From the NCBI RefSeq assembly GCF_037042905.1, contig NC_087251.1, positions 39,676,373-39,740,372 of the forward strand: 64,000 nt of DNA, written 5' to 3'. The notes below the pieces were generated by a model. The model saw nothing but the letters and a program-made list of their open reading frames with translations. It was not told where the DNA came from and did no database searches. Positions within the stretch are counted from its first letter, which is position 1; every line of letters begins with the position of its first letter. The translations under genes were made by a program, and so were the position numbers. The DNA comes from Lytechinus pictus (lineage: Eukaryota; Echinodermata; Echinoidea; Temnopleuroida; Toxopneustidae). Positions 11,936 through 22,155 of this stretch are shown one piece after another.

Positions 11936-12362
11936 AGGCCCGAATTCACAAAGGTGGTTTTGAAAACCCACGGTTGAGTCCATGGTTTATGCAGATTTCG
12001 TGTATAAATTACGCTTATTTTACCGCGTATGATGAAAAATGTCGAATGCTGATGCGCGCTTTTGCCACAGTGCGCCAAATTGATGCCTGTTGCCGTGGTT
12101 ATCCACGCTGTTTTATTAATGAGTCAACTGTTTTGAATAATGAGTCCACTCTTCAAACAGTGGACTCATGAATAAAATAGCGTATCTAACTATGGTAACA
12201 GGCGTCAATTTGGCGCACTGTGACATAAGCGCGCATCAGCATTGGACATATTTTTTACACGCGCCCGATACGCGGTAAAATAAGCGTAATTTATACAGGA
12301 AATCTGCATAAACCATGGACTCAACCGTGGGTTTTCAAAACTACCTTTGTGAATTCGGGCCT
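11936..12362. mobile_element. 427-bp near-perfect palindromic element
   Basis: The left arm from AGGCCCGAATTCACAAAGG through GGTTGAGTCCATGGTTTATG, AATTACGCTTATTTTACCGC and GTGCGCCAAATTGA is mirrored by the right arm ending CCTTTGTGAATTCGGGCCT. The arms are each about 200 bp and meet near 12148. It has no coding capacity and would form a long hairpin when single-stranded or transcribed. It is probably a non-autonomous DNA transposon. Confidence 0.75.
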
Positions 12363-13258
12363 AAATGTTTATGTAAGTTTTAACACATGACATAAAAGGA
12401 CCCCGACGAACTAAAAACAACTTTTGTTGATAGGGTGTTCTATCCCACCAGGTAGTGGTGAATAAATACATTTTAATAAATCAATTAATTCAAAAGGGTG
12501 GAAAAATAAACGGGTGGAAAAATAAACGGGAGTAAAAGGGTGGCAAGATAAACAGGGAAAACCCCATGGACGTAAATCCCAGAGGGGTAAATTTTGAAAA
12601 AGTACAAATAACTTTTCTCAGATTTACCCCTCCCACATCCAAGTGCATGATGTTTGTTCCATTTAATCTACAACCCTTTTGAATATCACTTCCTTTTTGT
12701 TATGTAAAATAAGTAAATCGCCAGGGATCGCCGCTCATAAAAAGTTATTTGCAATGAGGTCTGACATGAGGCGAAAGATTTTCGGACATTATTGAGACTA
12801 CCTGAAATAGATGTTGTTCTATTTCACCCTTTTTCTTATTCATTCCCAGAAAATTCAGAGAAAAAGAAAAATACCTTTGCGTTTCTATAGAGTATAGGCT
12901 TATCACTTCATTTATTTGCCTGGTTATACACACTTTACCGATGTATGTCATGTTAGTTATATATTAAGTTCGGCATTCAGTAAACCTTTGAACAAGAAAA
13001 TATACCAAAAGCAAGATGTGCACAAAACGAAAGTCACCCCTACTTGTATATCCAAATACCTTGACTTGAACCATGGACCTAGTAGGTCCATGCTTGAACG
13101 ATAACTTTTGGTCAATAATATTTTGCAGGAGAGCATCGATGTCCTCATTATCTATCTATGTGGAAATGAGGTGCCTATAGTCATGAAAGAGTGAGCCCAC
13201 ATCAAATGCAAAAATTTCACTTTAAAAAAGTCATAATATATAGTCGTTTGGTGATCAG
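12363..13258. other. Non-coding stretch up to the foldback element
   Basis: No gene was recognised. A short near-palindrome (CATGGACCTAGTAGGTCCATG-like, about 13072-13092) is present. The foldback element starts immediately after GATCAG at 13253-13258. Confidence 0.4.
13253..13258 (+). repeat. Left target-site duplication GATCAG
   Basis: Matches GATCAG at 22150-22155 directly outside the right end of the foldback element. With the end drawn one base further in, the pair is TGATCAGT/AGATCAGT (7 of 8). Confidence 0.6.
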
Positions 13259-13494
13259 TATGGAACGCGGAAAGGCTAAAATTTGATCACTGTCACTTTT
13301 GATTTGATGGACCTCCGTACCAGCCATCATCAAATCAAGTGCAGCCATCAGTAAATCAAAAGTGGCCATCATCATATCAATTTTCAGCATCATATCCCTC
13401 TGTACCAGCCATCATCAAATCAGTTTCTAACATCAAATCAATGTTGTCCTTTCGGCGTTCCTGATGTGCGCGCCAAAAGGACACCTGTAAGTTG

Positions 13495-13850
13495 ATGGCA
13501 GCCACTTTTTATTTGATGACGGTTACTTTTGACTTGATGACGGCCACTTTTTATTTGATGACGGTTACTTTTGACTTGATGACGGCCACTTTTTACTTGC
13601 TTTTTATTTGATGACGGTTACTTTTGACTTCATGACGGCCACTTTTGACTTGATGGCGGCTGCTTTTGATTCGATGATGGCTGCTTTTGATTTGATGATG
13701 GCTGCTTTTGATTCGATAGTGGCCACTTTTGATTTGATGATGGCTGCTTCTGATTTGATGATGGTTGCTTTTGATTCGATAGTGGCCACTTTTGAACTGA
13801 TGATGGCCACTTTAGATTTGATGATGGTCACTTTCAATTTTTTTATCGCT
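13495..13850 (+). repeat. 21-bp tandem repeats (outer zone, left arm)
   Basis: Units of the type TTTGATGATGGCTGCTTT, GACGGCCAC or ATAGTGGCCAC recur every 21 bp. Because 21 is a multiple of three, frames stay open on both strands and give false peptides of the type FDLMMAA and KSKAAII. Confidence 0.85.
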
Positions 13851-14970
13851 TTTCATTTGATGGTCACTTTTTGTTTGATGATCACTTTTTATTTGATCAC
13901 TTAATTTGATGGTCACTTTTTATTTGATGGTCACTTTTTGTTTGATGGTCACTTTTTATTTGATCACTTAATTTGATGGTCACTTTTTATTTGATGGTCA
14001 CTTTTTATTTGATGGTCACTTTTCATTTGATGGTCACTTTTCATTTGATGGTCGCTTTTAATTTGATGGGCACCTTTTATTTGATGATCACTTATTTGAT
14101 GGTCACTTTTAATTTGATGGTCACTTTTAATTTGATGGTCACTTTTAATTTGATCATCAATTCTTATTTGATGGTCACTTTTAATTTGATCATCACTTTT
14201 TATCTGATCATCACTTCTTTGACAGTCACTTTTTATTTGATGGTCACTTTTTATTTGATGCTCACTTTTCATTTGATGCTCACTTTTTATTTGATGGTCG
14301 CTTTTTATTTGATGGTCACTTTTTATTTGATGGTCACTTTTAATTTGATGGTCACTTTTTTGTTGGTCACTTTTTATTTGATGGTCACTTTTTATTTGTT
14401 GGTCACTTTTTATTTGATGGTCACTTTTTATTTGATGGTTACTTTATATTTGATGCTCATTTTTTATTTGATGATCACTTTTTATTAGATGATCACTTTT
14501 TATTTGATCATCACTTCTTTGACGGTCACTTTTTATTTGATGGTCACTTTTTATTTGATGCTAACTTTTTATTTGATGATCACTTTTTATTAGATGATCA
14601 CTTTTTATTTGATCATCACTTCTTTGACGGTCACTTTTTATTTGATGGTCACTTTTTATTTGATGCTAACTTTTTATTTGATGCTCACTTTTAATTTGAT
14701 GGTCGCTTTTTATTTGATGGTTATTTTTTATTTGATGGCTACTTTAAATTTGATGATCACTTTTTATTTGATGGTTACTTTTTATTTGATGCTCACTTTT
14801 CATTTTATGCTCATTTTTCATTTGATCGTCGCTTTTCATTTGATCATCACAATTTAAGTTGATGGTTTCGGCATTCCATACATGGTCGCTTTATATTTGA
14901 TGGTCGCTTTTCATTTGATCGTCGCTTTTATTTGATCGGCACTTTTCATTTGGTCGTCGCTTTTCATTTG
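13851..14970 (+). repeat. 18-bp tandem array (inner zone, left arm)
   Basis: More than 50 units of ATTTGATGGTCACTTTTT with variants (GATGCTCAC, GATCATCAC, TTTGACGGTCAC). A higher-order block with ATCATCACTTCTTTGACGGT occurs three times between about 14200 and 14640. The plus-strand frames (MVTFYL repeats) and minus-strand frames (IKSDHQ repeats) are by-products of the period. Confidence 0.9.
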
Positions 14971-15929
14971 ATCATCACTTTTTACAGTACGTGCGCATAA
15001 ACGTGTCGCAGTGAGCATGCACTGAGCAAATCCTCATGTACCAGGCCCCCGAAGCTCCGCCATTTTGTCGGAGACATTTGGGCAAATCCTAAGCCCCCAT
15101 TTGCATATGCATGAATAATTCATCAGTTCGCTGCTCCACACATCCCAATAGACTCTTTATATGACAAAGCAGAAAGTGGAGATCAGCGTCACGCATGCGC
15201 ATTGAGCGAGGTCAACTTTGCGTTAATTATTCATGAAATTTAATATATTCATCACGTGATTAATCTACTTCTTACTACTATTGACCAATCAGCGTTCTTC
15301 ACTACAATGAGTCATCATGCATGCATCGTTTTTCAATCCGTGCATAGAATGCAGTTTACATGCAACGTACACTAGCACCGCAGCCTGACACTTTTCTTAA
15401 TCTTGTTTAACCTGGAGATGGGGGAGGGGGGGGGGGTGAATCAGCCTGTTTTTATCTTCTTTTTAACATCGGTGTAAATGAAAGGGGAAGATATTTACGA
15501 ACTAGTTTATATCACAATAACAATACGCCAATATAAATAATAACAATGTATTTCAGTTTGAACGTTTCACTTACTGGTTTTGTAATTTGGTTCTTTCATC
15601 TAAAAAAAAATACGACCTTTCTCTGCTGTTCTCCAGATCAGAATCACTAGAGGCATGTTTCACATCGCAGTGTAATCGTTAGTAATGATATATAGTAAAA
15701 ACAAATTCTGAATCCAAAATTTCTTTAGAAAATAGGATTGGATTTAATTAGAACCTATTTATTTTCTGTAATTAATTAATAGTGTGTTTTTTACGCTAAG
15801 CTTTTCCAATTATTGATAATGATCATTTAATTTTTTTTTTGCAGGGGGGGGGGTAATCTAATTTCTTTGTGTTCACTCTTTTTAACAGCACAGATAAGTG
15901 ACATGTCATTACCAAACTTCATCAGTTTC

Positions 15930-16110
15930 AGGCAGGGCGGATCTAGGATTTTTCCAAAGGGGGGCACATTTTCTCAAGGAAAAATTTGAAAAGCAAAAAA
16001 AAGGGGGGTCTTCACTTTCAGAAGGGGGACACACTTTACATTACAATTTTTAATTGAGCCTGTCAAATTGGGGGGGGGGCGCACTGATCGGCTTTGCCCC
16101 CCCCCCCACA
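15930..16110. repeat. G-tract interspersed repeat
   Basis: 'GGGCGGATCTAGGATTTTTCC', 'AAGGGGGGCACATTTTCTC' and 'TTGGGGGGGGGGCGCACTGA' closely resemble the block at 24500-24545 (GCGGATCCAGCTTTTGGCG..GGGGGGGGCACCGCC). It is a dispersed family with homopolymer cores, followed by a (CA)n run at about 16108-16122. Confidence 0.5.
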
Positions 16111-16483
16111 CACACACACACACTCTGATTGGCCTAATTTTTGTCTTTAAGTCATCTCTATTCATCTTATTCCTCTTCCCCACTCTTTATAAATTGTTTC
16201 TCCCTCATTTATCCCCGCCTCCTCTCAAAATAAATAAAGAATAAAATGGCCCTTTATGGTTTCTCCTTGTGGGTAAATTGTCAATTGGCTCTGTCCACTC
16301 TCTTGTGCACCCTATGCCCCTTCACATTATTATTATAATATATTATCTATTCTTTTAATCTCTCTTCAGCTCTCTCTTTGCCATATCGCACTCTCATTAT
16401 TAAACCACACACACAACTCTTTCTCTTATATTTTCCACCTCTCAGCTCTTCTCGCAATTCATTAAAAAAAGAAAATACACTGG

Positions 16484-16708
16484 GTGATTCCAACTTTGGC
16501 GTTGGTGTTCGTAGCACAATTTAGTTCTTCCTTCCTCCAAAACCTAATGTGAGTTTACAAAAATAATCCAAATAACATTAATAGCTCAACATCAAGTGAG
16601 ATGAATCTATGAATCAATTTGATTGTAATTTTGGTGCTGTAATGATGATGTAAAACTTGTAAGACGCCACACCAAAAGTTCAACAGCAAACATGAAATCA
16701 CCCATGTA
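16484..16708. mobile_element. Hairpin repeat 'GGGTGATTyCAA', copy 1
   Basis: Ends GGGTGATTCCAACTTTGGCG and its partner ending TGAAATCACCC. Inner words 'GTTGGTGTTCGTAGCACAATT' and 'AATAGCTCAACATCAAGTGA' match the copies at 40081-40500 and 47706-47938. It is nested within the foldback core. Confidence 0.5.
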
Positions 16709-17589
16709 TCTTTCTCATTAAAAAAAAATATATATTTAGAAATTCTCTATCACATCTACATAACAGCCATGGATCAAACATTCTTTAAGGGGGGGGGGGG
16801 GGTCTTTTGCCCTCCACCTTAAAGGTCCTGGTTCTCAAAAGGATTGTTTTCTATTTTATTTTCAAATTTATTCATTTTTTAAAAATATCTTTATATATTA
16901 TTTGTTATGTTTTTTAATGGGGGTGATTTTTACAGAGAAAACCTGCAACTACCACCCCTCCAACCTTGATCCATGGCTGCAAAATGTAGGTCTCATTACT
17001 CTTAAATTTATGCTGCTTGTTCACTATTGCTCGTCCATTAATTCTACTAGTACTTCCAGTGTCTCCTGAAATAACTTGATTCACCTAAACTCTCAGCTAA
17101 AAAGAATTATAGAAGACTTGTTAATTCAGTGACAATGACAAAATTATTATTTCAATTCATTTTATTCCAAATACATAAATCAGGTAACAATTATTTTCCT
17201 CTTGAGTTTAAAGATCAAATTTTGATCAGAACTCGTTCCCATCTGAAAGAGACTACTGTCCTCACAAACACAGATGCAATGTCACATGCCCCCCCCCCCC
17301 CCGAATTCATTGATCATTATTTTTGTTAAACATTCTTCATTGCCAAAATTGTTACACAATTTCATGTACATATTGTATTGCTGAATTTTTATTTATCATT
17401 CCTGTTATGTCATTGTAATAAATTTATTATTCTAAGTATTATTATTATAAACATTATCATTATCTACATCCATAATTGTAAAAACTACTGCTACAATCAG
17501 CAAGTATAATTACCCCTAAAATAACCGTATCCCTCTTAAATTGTTTATGGGTTTTGTTTGGTCAGTAGTGTGGGGGGGGGGCGGTTACA

Positions 17590-17810
17590 ACACTCTATTG
17601 TAAATACATGCAGTAATTCAGTTTGATATAGGATGTTTGGCATATTGTCAATGCATTATTCCCTAATTCTTCCTCCAGAAAATTATTATTGGAATTAAAA
17701 AGCAAACCCTTAATTTGGTCTTGTATTTCTTGAGTCTCTAAAACAGAGGATGTGAAGCAGAGTCATGTTCCATATCTGTTGAAAAAAAAAAAACGACAGA
17801 AATGTTAGCA
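17590..17810 (-). repeat. Core duplication, copy B
   Basis: A diverged direct repeat of 18575-18790. Shared words include AATACATG..GTCATTCAGTTTGATA, TTGGTCTTGTA, GAGTCTCTAAAA and GAGGATGTGAAGCAG. The two copies differ by substitutions and small indels. Confidence 0.7.
17738..17775 (-). pseudogene. Exon-like piece B in foldback core (diverged terminal exon)
   Basis: On the minus strand a T-rich tract plus CAACAG (a strong acceptor, AG at 17777-17776) precedes a reading that continues DMEHDSASHPLF and then stops (TAG, 17740-17738). It is a relative of piece A at 18644-18732, whose reading continues past this point. Relative to piece A it has a 2-base insertion that brings the stop in frame. 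It may be a decayed duplicate or an alternative last exon. The protein family is not recognised. Confidence 0.25.
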
Positions 17811-18574
17811 ATTCAATCAAGCCATCATAAAAAAATTAAAAAAATTAAAAAATATGTATAAAAGTTTAATGAAACCACAAGCCGAATGAGTCACCTTTAC
17901 AAAATCTGGTGTGGATTGAAGAATTCATGAGTGGGTAGGAAGCAAATAAGTTGATTACATATGATTTTCCACTTGCTTAGCCTAGTATATTCTGATTTTC
18001 TTATTTAATTTTGACAAGCTAGATCTACCGGTAGGTGATATTAATTGTCCCCTGAAAACATGACAGGTGAAAATTAAAATGGAGCCTGTCAATACGACTC
18101 CAGCCTAGTCTCTGAGCTGATTTTATTTTCATTTAGTCAATACAACTTATATCTTGGTCTACCATGTGAGCCCCCCCCCCCCCAAAAAAAAAAAGGACAC
18201 CTCACAAAACCCCAATTTAATGTAAAAATATGTCATGAACACATAATAATTATATAACACTAGAATCAGTATATTCTCCCAAATAATTTGATACCATATT
18301 CATATTTAGATAGTCAGTATGTATTTTTTGCAGAGATGTAGATTTTGATTTGCACCGAAATAAGGCATGGCTAAAATTAATGACTCCAGATGCCAATGAT
18401 GCCAAAATCTATGAGTTAGCAAATTTTCAAAGAAATTGATTTGTGTATTGACACTAAAAAGAGTTATTATCTTGTAAATTATTGAACATGGGTATTGAAA
18501 TTTGAAATGGATTTTAATATAACGCTTTTAGGACAATGAAATCATTGACATCTGGACTCATTTTTGGATAAAGT

Positions 18575-18790
18575 CATTTGGTCTGTAAATACATGAAGTC
18601 ATTCAGTTTGATAGATAGGATGATTATTGTTTTTTTTTTACCTTTATGAATCAGGAGGGTCCTGCAGCTTAATTCGGTCTTGTAATCCTCGAGTCTCTAA
18701 AAGAGGATGTGAAGCAGCATCATGTTCTATGTCTGTTGAATAGAACATACACACAGACAGAAATGTCAGCAATACAAGCTATTGTAAAAA
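18575..18790 (-). repeat. Core duplication, copy A
   Basis: Partner of 17590-17810; it contains exon-like piece A. Confidence 0.7.
18644..18732 (-). CDS. Possible terminal exon of a small gene in the foldback core
   Basis: On the minus strand a pyrimidine-rich tract ends in TTCAACAG (acceptor). The reading then gives (D)IEHDAASHPLLETRGLQD and so on to PPDS and a TAA stop at 18646-18644, about 29 residues. The first two bases complete a codon begun upstream. The ATG exon at 19961-20007 ends with two bases left over, so a direct join would be out of frame; an intermediate exon would be needed (a tiny 8-nt one at about 18910 would restore the frame, but this is speculative). No family is recognised, and expression is unproven. 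Confidence 0.25.
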
Positions 18791-19151
18791 AAAATTAAAA
18801 CACATAACACTTGGACTATAGCGTATATATCTAGATCTAATCACAGACTCTGGCGTACATAGATCTGGAACTAAATGTAAGTAGATCTAGATCTACATCA
18901 AAAGTAGATTTAAATTTCATTTTTGTTAAACCTACCATTCTGCGAAATTTCAATGTTATTGAATCATATTATCATACAAGTGTTAGATCTAAACTAAAGC
19001 TGTCTTGACCCAGGGTTTTTTTAATGGTTTCATGACATTTGCTCTGACGACAAATGCCCCGATGAAAAATCTACACGTTAGGCCAAACAAAAGCTAACCT
19101 CCAATAAATAAATCCTTAACTTAGACCCTGACTTAGTGACTGAAATAATAC

Positions 19152-19177
19152 TAGGCCTAGCCCTAGGGCTAGGCCTA
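19152..19177. repeat. 26-bp perfect palindrome
   Basis: Perfect two-fold symmetric sequence centred on CCCTAGGG between two TAGGCCTA words. It lies in the foldback core and is unlikely by chance at this length, though TAGGCCTA is a common word in this genome. Confidence 0.8.
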
Positions 19178-19960
19178 TATAGATTATACAGGAGGTCGCT
19201 TTGTTGTAGCCTTGTAGGCCTAAGTAAGTTTAGTCTAGGTCTATAAACCTAAGCTAGAGAATAGATAGGATAAGAGGTAGAAAAGTTTTCTTTTAGCTTT
19301 AGCCAAGACCTGTAGGCCCTACTACTGTAGGCCTATTATTAACTTTCAAGTTTAGAAAAATAAAAATAAAACATGAAAAGAACTATAAATAAGTTTGGAC
19401 TTTGCCTTTGGGAAATGAAACATCTTTATAAAATTAAAAAATCAAGCATGTGAATTCAAAGAAGGGAACGGGTTAATGGAGTGAATGTCTTTCTATAGAG
19501 TCAATATGGATGCGCGATAGATCCCAGACAACGTCTAGCCTAAACGTTAAAGGGACTATATCTAGTTCTTTCCTAACCCAGGGGTTGTTGTTGTTGTTCG
19601 GCACGCGGGCCGGAGCCCCGTGGGTTAGTTCTTTCCATGCGCTTATGCCTGCCGAGATCTCGGTAGGCGTCGAAATTTCAGAGAAATTAACTCTCGCCCA
19701 AAAGTCTGGCGTGATAATTAATACGAGGTCTCAAATGGTAGCAGATGGAGATTTACATGTAATCTAGCCTACATTTTTAGCTCACGACGATGGAAATAGT
19801 TTTGAGTTTTCGCAAGTCGTTTGCTTCCTAATTATTCACTTTTTATAAACACAAATTAATTCATGTTGTACCCAGACTTCTCAAGATCCATATAACATTA
19901 GATCTTTTGATTTATTTTTGTAAATGAATTAAAATTCAGCGTTAATCTGACAGTACTCAC

Positions 19961-20007
19961 CGAAAATCTTTCAAGGATATAATCTTCTTCTGTGTGGGTG
20001 ACGTCAT
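19961..20007 (-). CDS. Possible first coding exon of a small gene in the foldback core
   Basis: On the minus strand an ATG (20007-20005) opens MTSPTQKKIISLKDF plus two bases, ending at CG|GTGAGTAC, a strong splice donor (GT at 19960-19959). The start codon overlaps a palindromic CRE word TGACGTCA (19999-20006). The sequence upstream (minus strand) has GTCACTTCCGC and AATTAAAGGC, plausible for a 5' UTR. The peptide is lysine-rich and not recognised. The case rests on the start-plus-donor pairing and on the exon-like pieces downstream. Confidence 0.25.
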
Positions 20008-20469
20008 CTTTCAGCCTTTAATTAAGCGGAAGTGACGATGGGGTCAAATTATGACGTACGAATTTCAATAGAAAAATACATTATTCATAAGGTAAGGTCC
20101 AATCAAATCACAGTATCTTGCGAGTACGAAAAGAAAAAATAAATGATTCATTAGCAATATGCAAATGGGGCTTAGGATTCGGTTCAAATGTCTCCCAGGG
20201 GGTGTGGCCGAAAGTGGTAAAAAATACGCTTATCACCATGGAGCTTCTATGGAGTATCTGTACGTTATATGCAAATGTTATTTAAATGAGGCTTTTCCGC
20301 GGGTGCTACCTTTCAGTCTATACGTATTTATTTGTCTATGGTTCGAAGTGTACACAGCATATACATATGGTAGCACATCGAGCAGCACGCGCGCGTTCAA
20401 CTGATACCAAGCTGCGCTATTTTATCCATGGATCTGCTCAGTGCTCACTGCGACACGTTTATGCGCACG

Positions 20470-21600
20470 TACTCTGAAAAGCGACGACCAAATGAAAAGT
20501 GACGATCAAATAAAAAGCGACGATCAAATGAAAAGTGACCATCAAATATAAATCGACCATGTATGGAATGCCGAAACCATCAACTGAAATTGTGATGATC
20601 AAATGAAAAGCGATGATCAAATGTACAGTGACCATCAAAGAAGAAGTGACGATCAAATAAAAAGTGTCCATCAAATAAAAAGTGAGCATCAAATAAAAAG
20701 TAACCATCAAATAAAAAATGAGCATCAAATAAAAAGTGACCATCAAATAAAAAGCGACCATCAAGTAAAAATTGACCATCAAATAAAAAGTGACCATCAA
20801 ATAAAAATCGATCATCAAATTAAAAGTGAGCATCAAATGAAAAATGAGCATAAAATGAAAAGTGAGCATCAAATAAAAAGTGACCATCAAATAAAAAGTG
20901 ACCGTCAAAGAAGTGATGATCAGATAAAAAGTGATGATCAAATAAAAAGTGACCATCAAATTAAAAGTGACCATCAAATAAAAAGTGACCATCAAATAAA
21001 AATCGATCATCAAATTAAAAGTGAGCATCAAATGAAAAATGAGCATAAAATGAAAAGTTAGCATCAAATAAAAAGTGACCATCAAATAAAAAGTGACCGT
21101 CAAAGAAGTGATGATCAGATAAAAAGTGATGATCAAATAAAAAGTGACCATCAAATTAAAAGTGACCATCAAATAAAAAGTGAGCAACAAAAAAGCGACC
21201 ATCAAATTAAAAGTGACCATCAAATAAAAACTGAGCATCAAATTAAAAATGACCATCAAATAAAAAGTGACCATCAAATTTAAAGTGACCATCAAATAAA
21301 AAGTGACCATTAAATAAAAAGCGACCATCAAATTAAAAGTGACCATCAAATAAAAATTGATGATCAAATTAAAAGTGACCATCAAATTAAAAGTGACCAT
21401 CAAATTAAAAGTGACCATCAAATAAGTGATCATCAAATAAAAGGTGCCCATCAAATTAAAAGCGACCATCAAATGAAAAGTGACCATCAAATGAAAAGTG
21501 ACCATCAAATAAAAAGTGACCATCAAATAAAAAGTGACCATCAAATTAAGTGATCAAATAAAAAGTGACCATCAAACAAAAAGTGACCATCAAATGAAAA
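20470..21600 (-). repeat. 18-bp tandem array (right arm)
   Basis: About 60 units of AAAAAGTGACCATCAAAT, the complement of the left-arm unit. The 361-codon minus-strand frame (MVTFYL repeats) and the 152-codon plus-strand frame (IKSDHQ repeats) follow from an 18-bp period without stops. A higher-order block with GAAGTGATGATCAGAT occurs twice, at about 20910 and 21090. Confidence 0.9.
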
Positions 21601-21609
21601 GCGATAAAT

Positions 21610-21905
21610 AAATTGAAAGTGACCATCATCAAATCTAAAGTGGCCATCATCAGTTCAAAAGTGGCCACTATCGAATCAAAAGCAACCATCATCAAATCAG
21701 AAGCAGCCATCATCAAATCAAAAGTGGCCACTATCGAATCAAAAGCAGCCATCATCAAATCAAAAGCAGCCATCATCGAATCAAAAGCAGCCGCCATCAA
21801 GTCAAAAGTGGCCGTCATGAAGTCAAAAGTAACCGTCATCAAATAAAGAGCAAGTAAAAAGTGGCCGTCATCAAGTCAAAAGTAACCGTCATCAAATAAA
21901 AAGTG
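21610..21905 (-). repeat. 21-bp tandem repeats (outer zone, right arm)
   Basis: Complement of the 21-bp zone in the left arm. The 77-codon plus-strand translation equals that of 13604-13837 residue for residue. Confidence 0.85.
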
Positions 21906-22149
21906 GCTGCCATCAACTTACAGGTGTCCTTTTGGCGCGCACATCAGGAACGCCGAAAGGACAACATTGATTTGATGTTAGAAACTGATTTGATGATGGC
22001 TGGTACAGAGGGATATGATGCTGAAAATTGATATGATGATGGCCACTTTTGATTTACTGATGGCTGCACTTGATTTGATGATGGCTGGTACGGAGGTCCA
22101 TCAAATCAAAAGTGACAGTGATCAAATTTTAGCCTTTCCGCGTTCCATA

Positions 22150-22155
22150 GATCAG
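22150..22155 (+). repeat. Right target-site duplication GATCAG
   Basis: Same six bases as 13253-13258 at the other end of the foldback element. Confidence 0.6.

Larger units (their letters stand above)
13259..15115 (+). repeat. Left inverted arm of the foldback element
   Basis: Layers from the outside in: unique end 13259-13495, 21-bp repeats to about 13850, 18-bp repeats to about 14970, then an inner unique part with TACGTGCGCATAAACGTGTC. The 77-codon minus-strand frame at 13604-13837 and its counterpart in the right arm (21613-21846) translate identically, and the 98-codon frames in the two arms differ at two residues. So the outer arms are almost identical in sequence. The left arm has an extra 42-bp insertion (two 21-bp units) near 13540. 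Confidence 0.8.
15116..20154. other. Core of the foldback element
   Basis: About 5 kb between the arms. It contains G/C-tract interspersed repeats (15930-16110), a hairpin repeat (16484-16708), long G or C homopolymers, a diverged direct duplication (about 17590-17810 and 18575-18790) and a 26-bp perfect palindrome (19152-19177). I see no transposase, integrase or reverse transcriptase. Three minus-strand exon-like pieces are listed separately. The core could be element-specific DNA or captured host DNA. Confidence 0.5.
13259..22149. mobile_element. 8.9-kb TU/foldback-type transposon with tandem-repeat arms
   Basis: The two ends are reverse complements: TATGGAACGCGGAAAGGCTA at 13259 and its mirror ending at 22149. 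Each arm has the same layers: a unique end of about 230 bp, a 21-bp-repeat zone, an 18-bp-repeat array and an inner unique zone. The flanks share GATCAG (13253-13258 and 22150-22155), a 6-bp target duplication; counted one base further in, an 8-bp duplication with one mismatch is also possible. Long inverted arms made of tandem repeats are the hallmark of foldback elements, described as TU elements in sea urchins. No transposase was seen, so it looks non-autonomous. Confidence 0.85.
20155..22149 (-). repeat. Right inverted arm of the foldback element
   Basis: Mirror image of the left arm: inner unique part (matching words GCATATGCAAATGGGGGCTTAGG-like and GACACGTTTATGCGCACGTA), 18-bp array about 20470-21600, 21-bp repeats about 21615-21905, unique end to 22149. 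It carries roughly 200 bp near 20230-20430 that the left arm lacks. The arrays match closely in the outer part, but lose register after about 64 codons of the matching frames. Confidence 0.8.

Noticed and set aside
13851-14970. CRISPR-like array
   Set aside because: Units are contiguous with no unique spacers, and the genome is an animal's.
20459-21544. 361-codon frame as a repetitive membrane protein
   Set aside because: It is a by-product of an 18-bp tandem repeat without stops. The opposite strand is equally open, there is no initiation context, and the array is part of a transposon arm.
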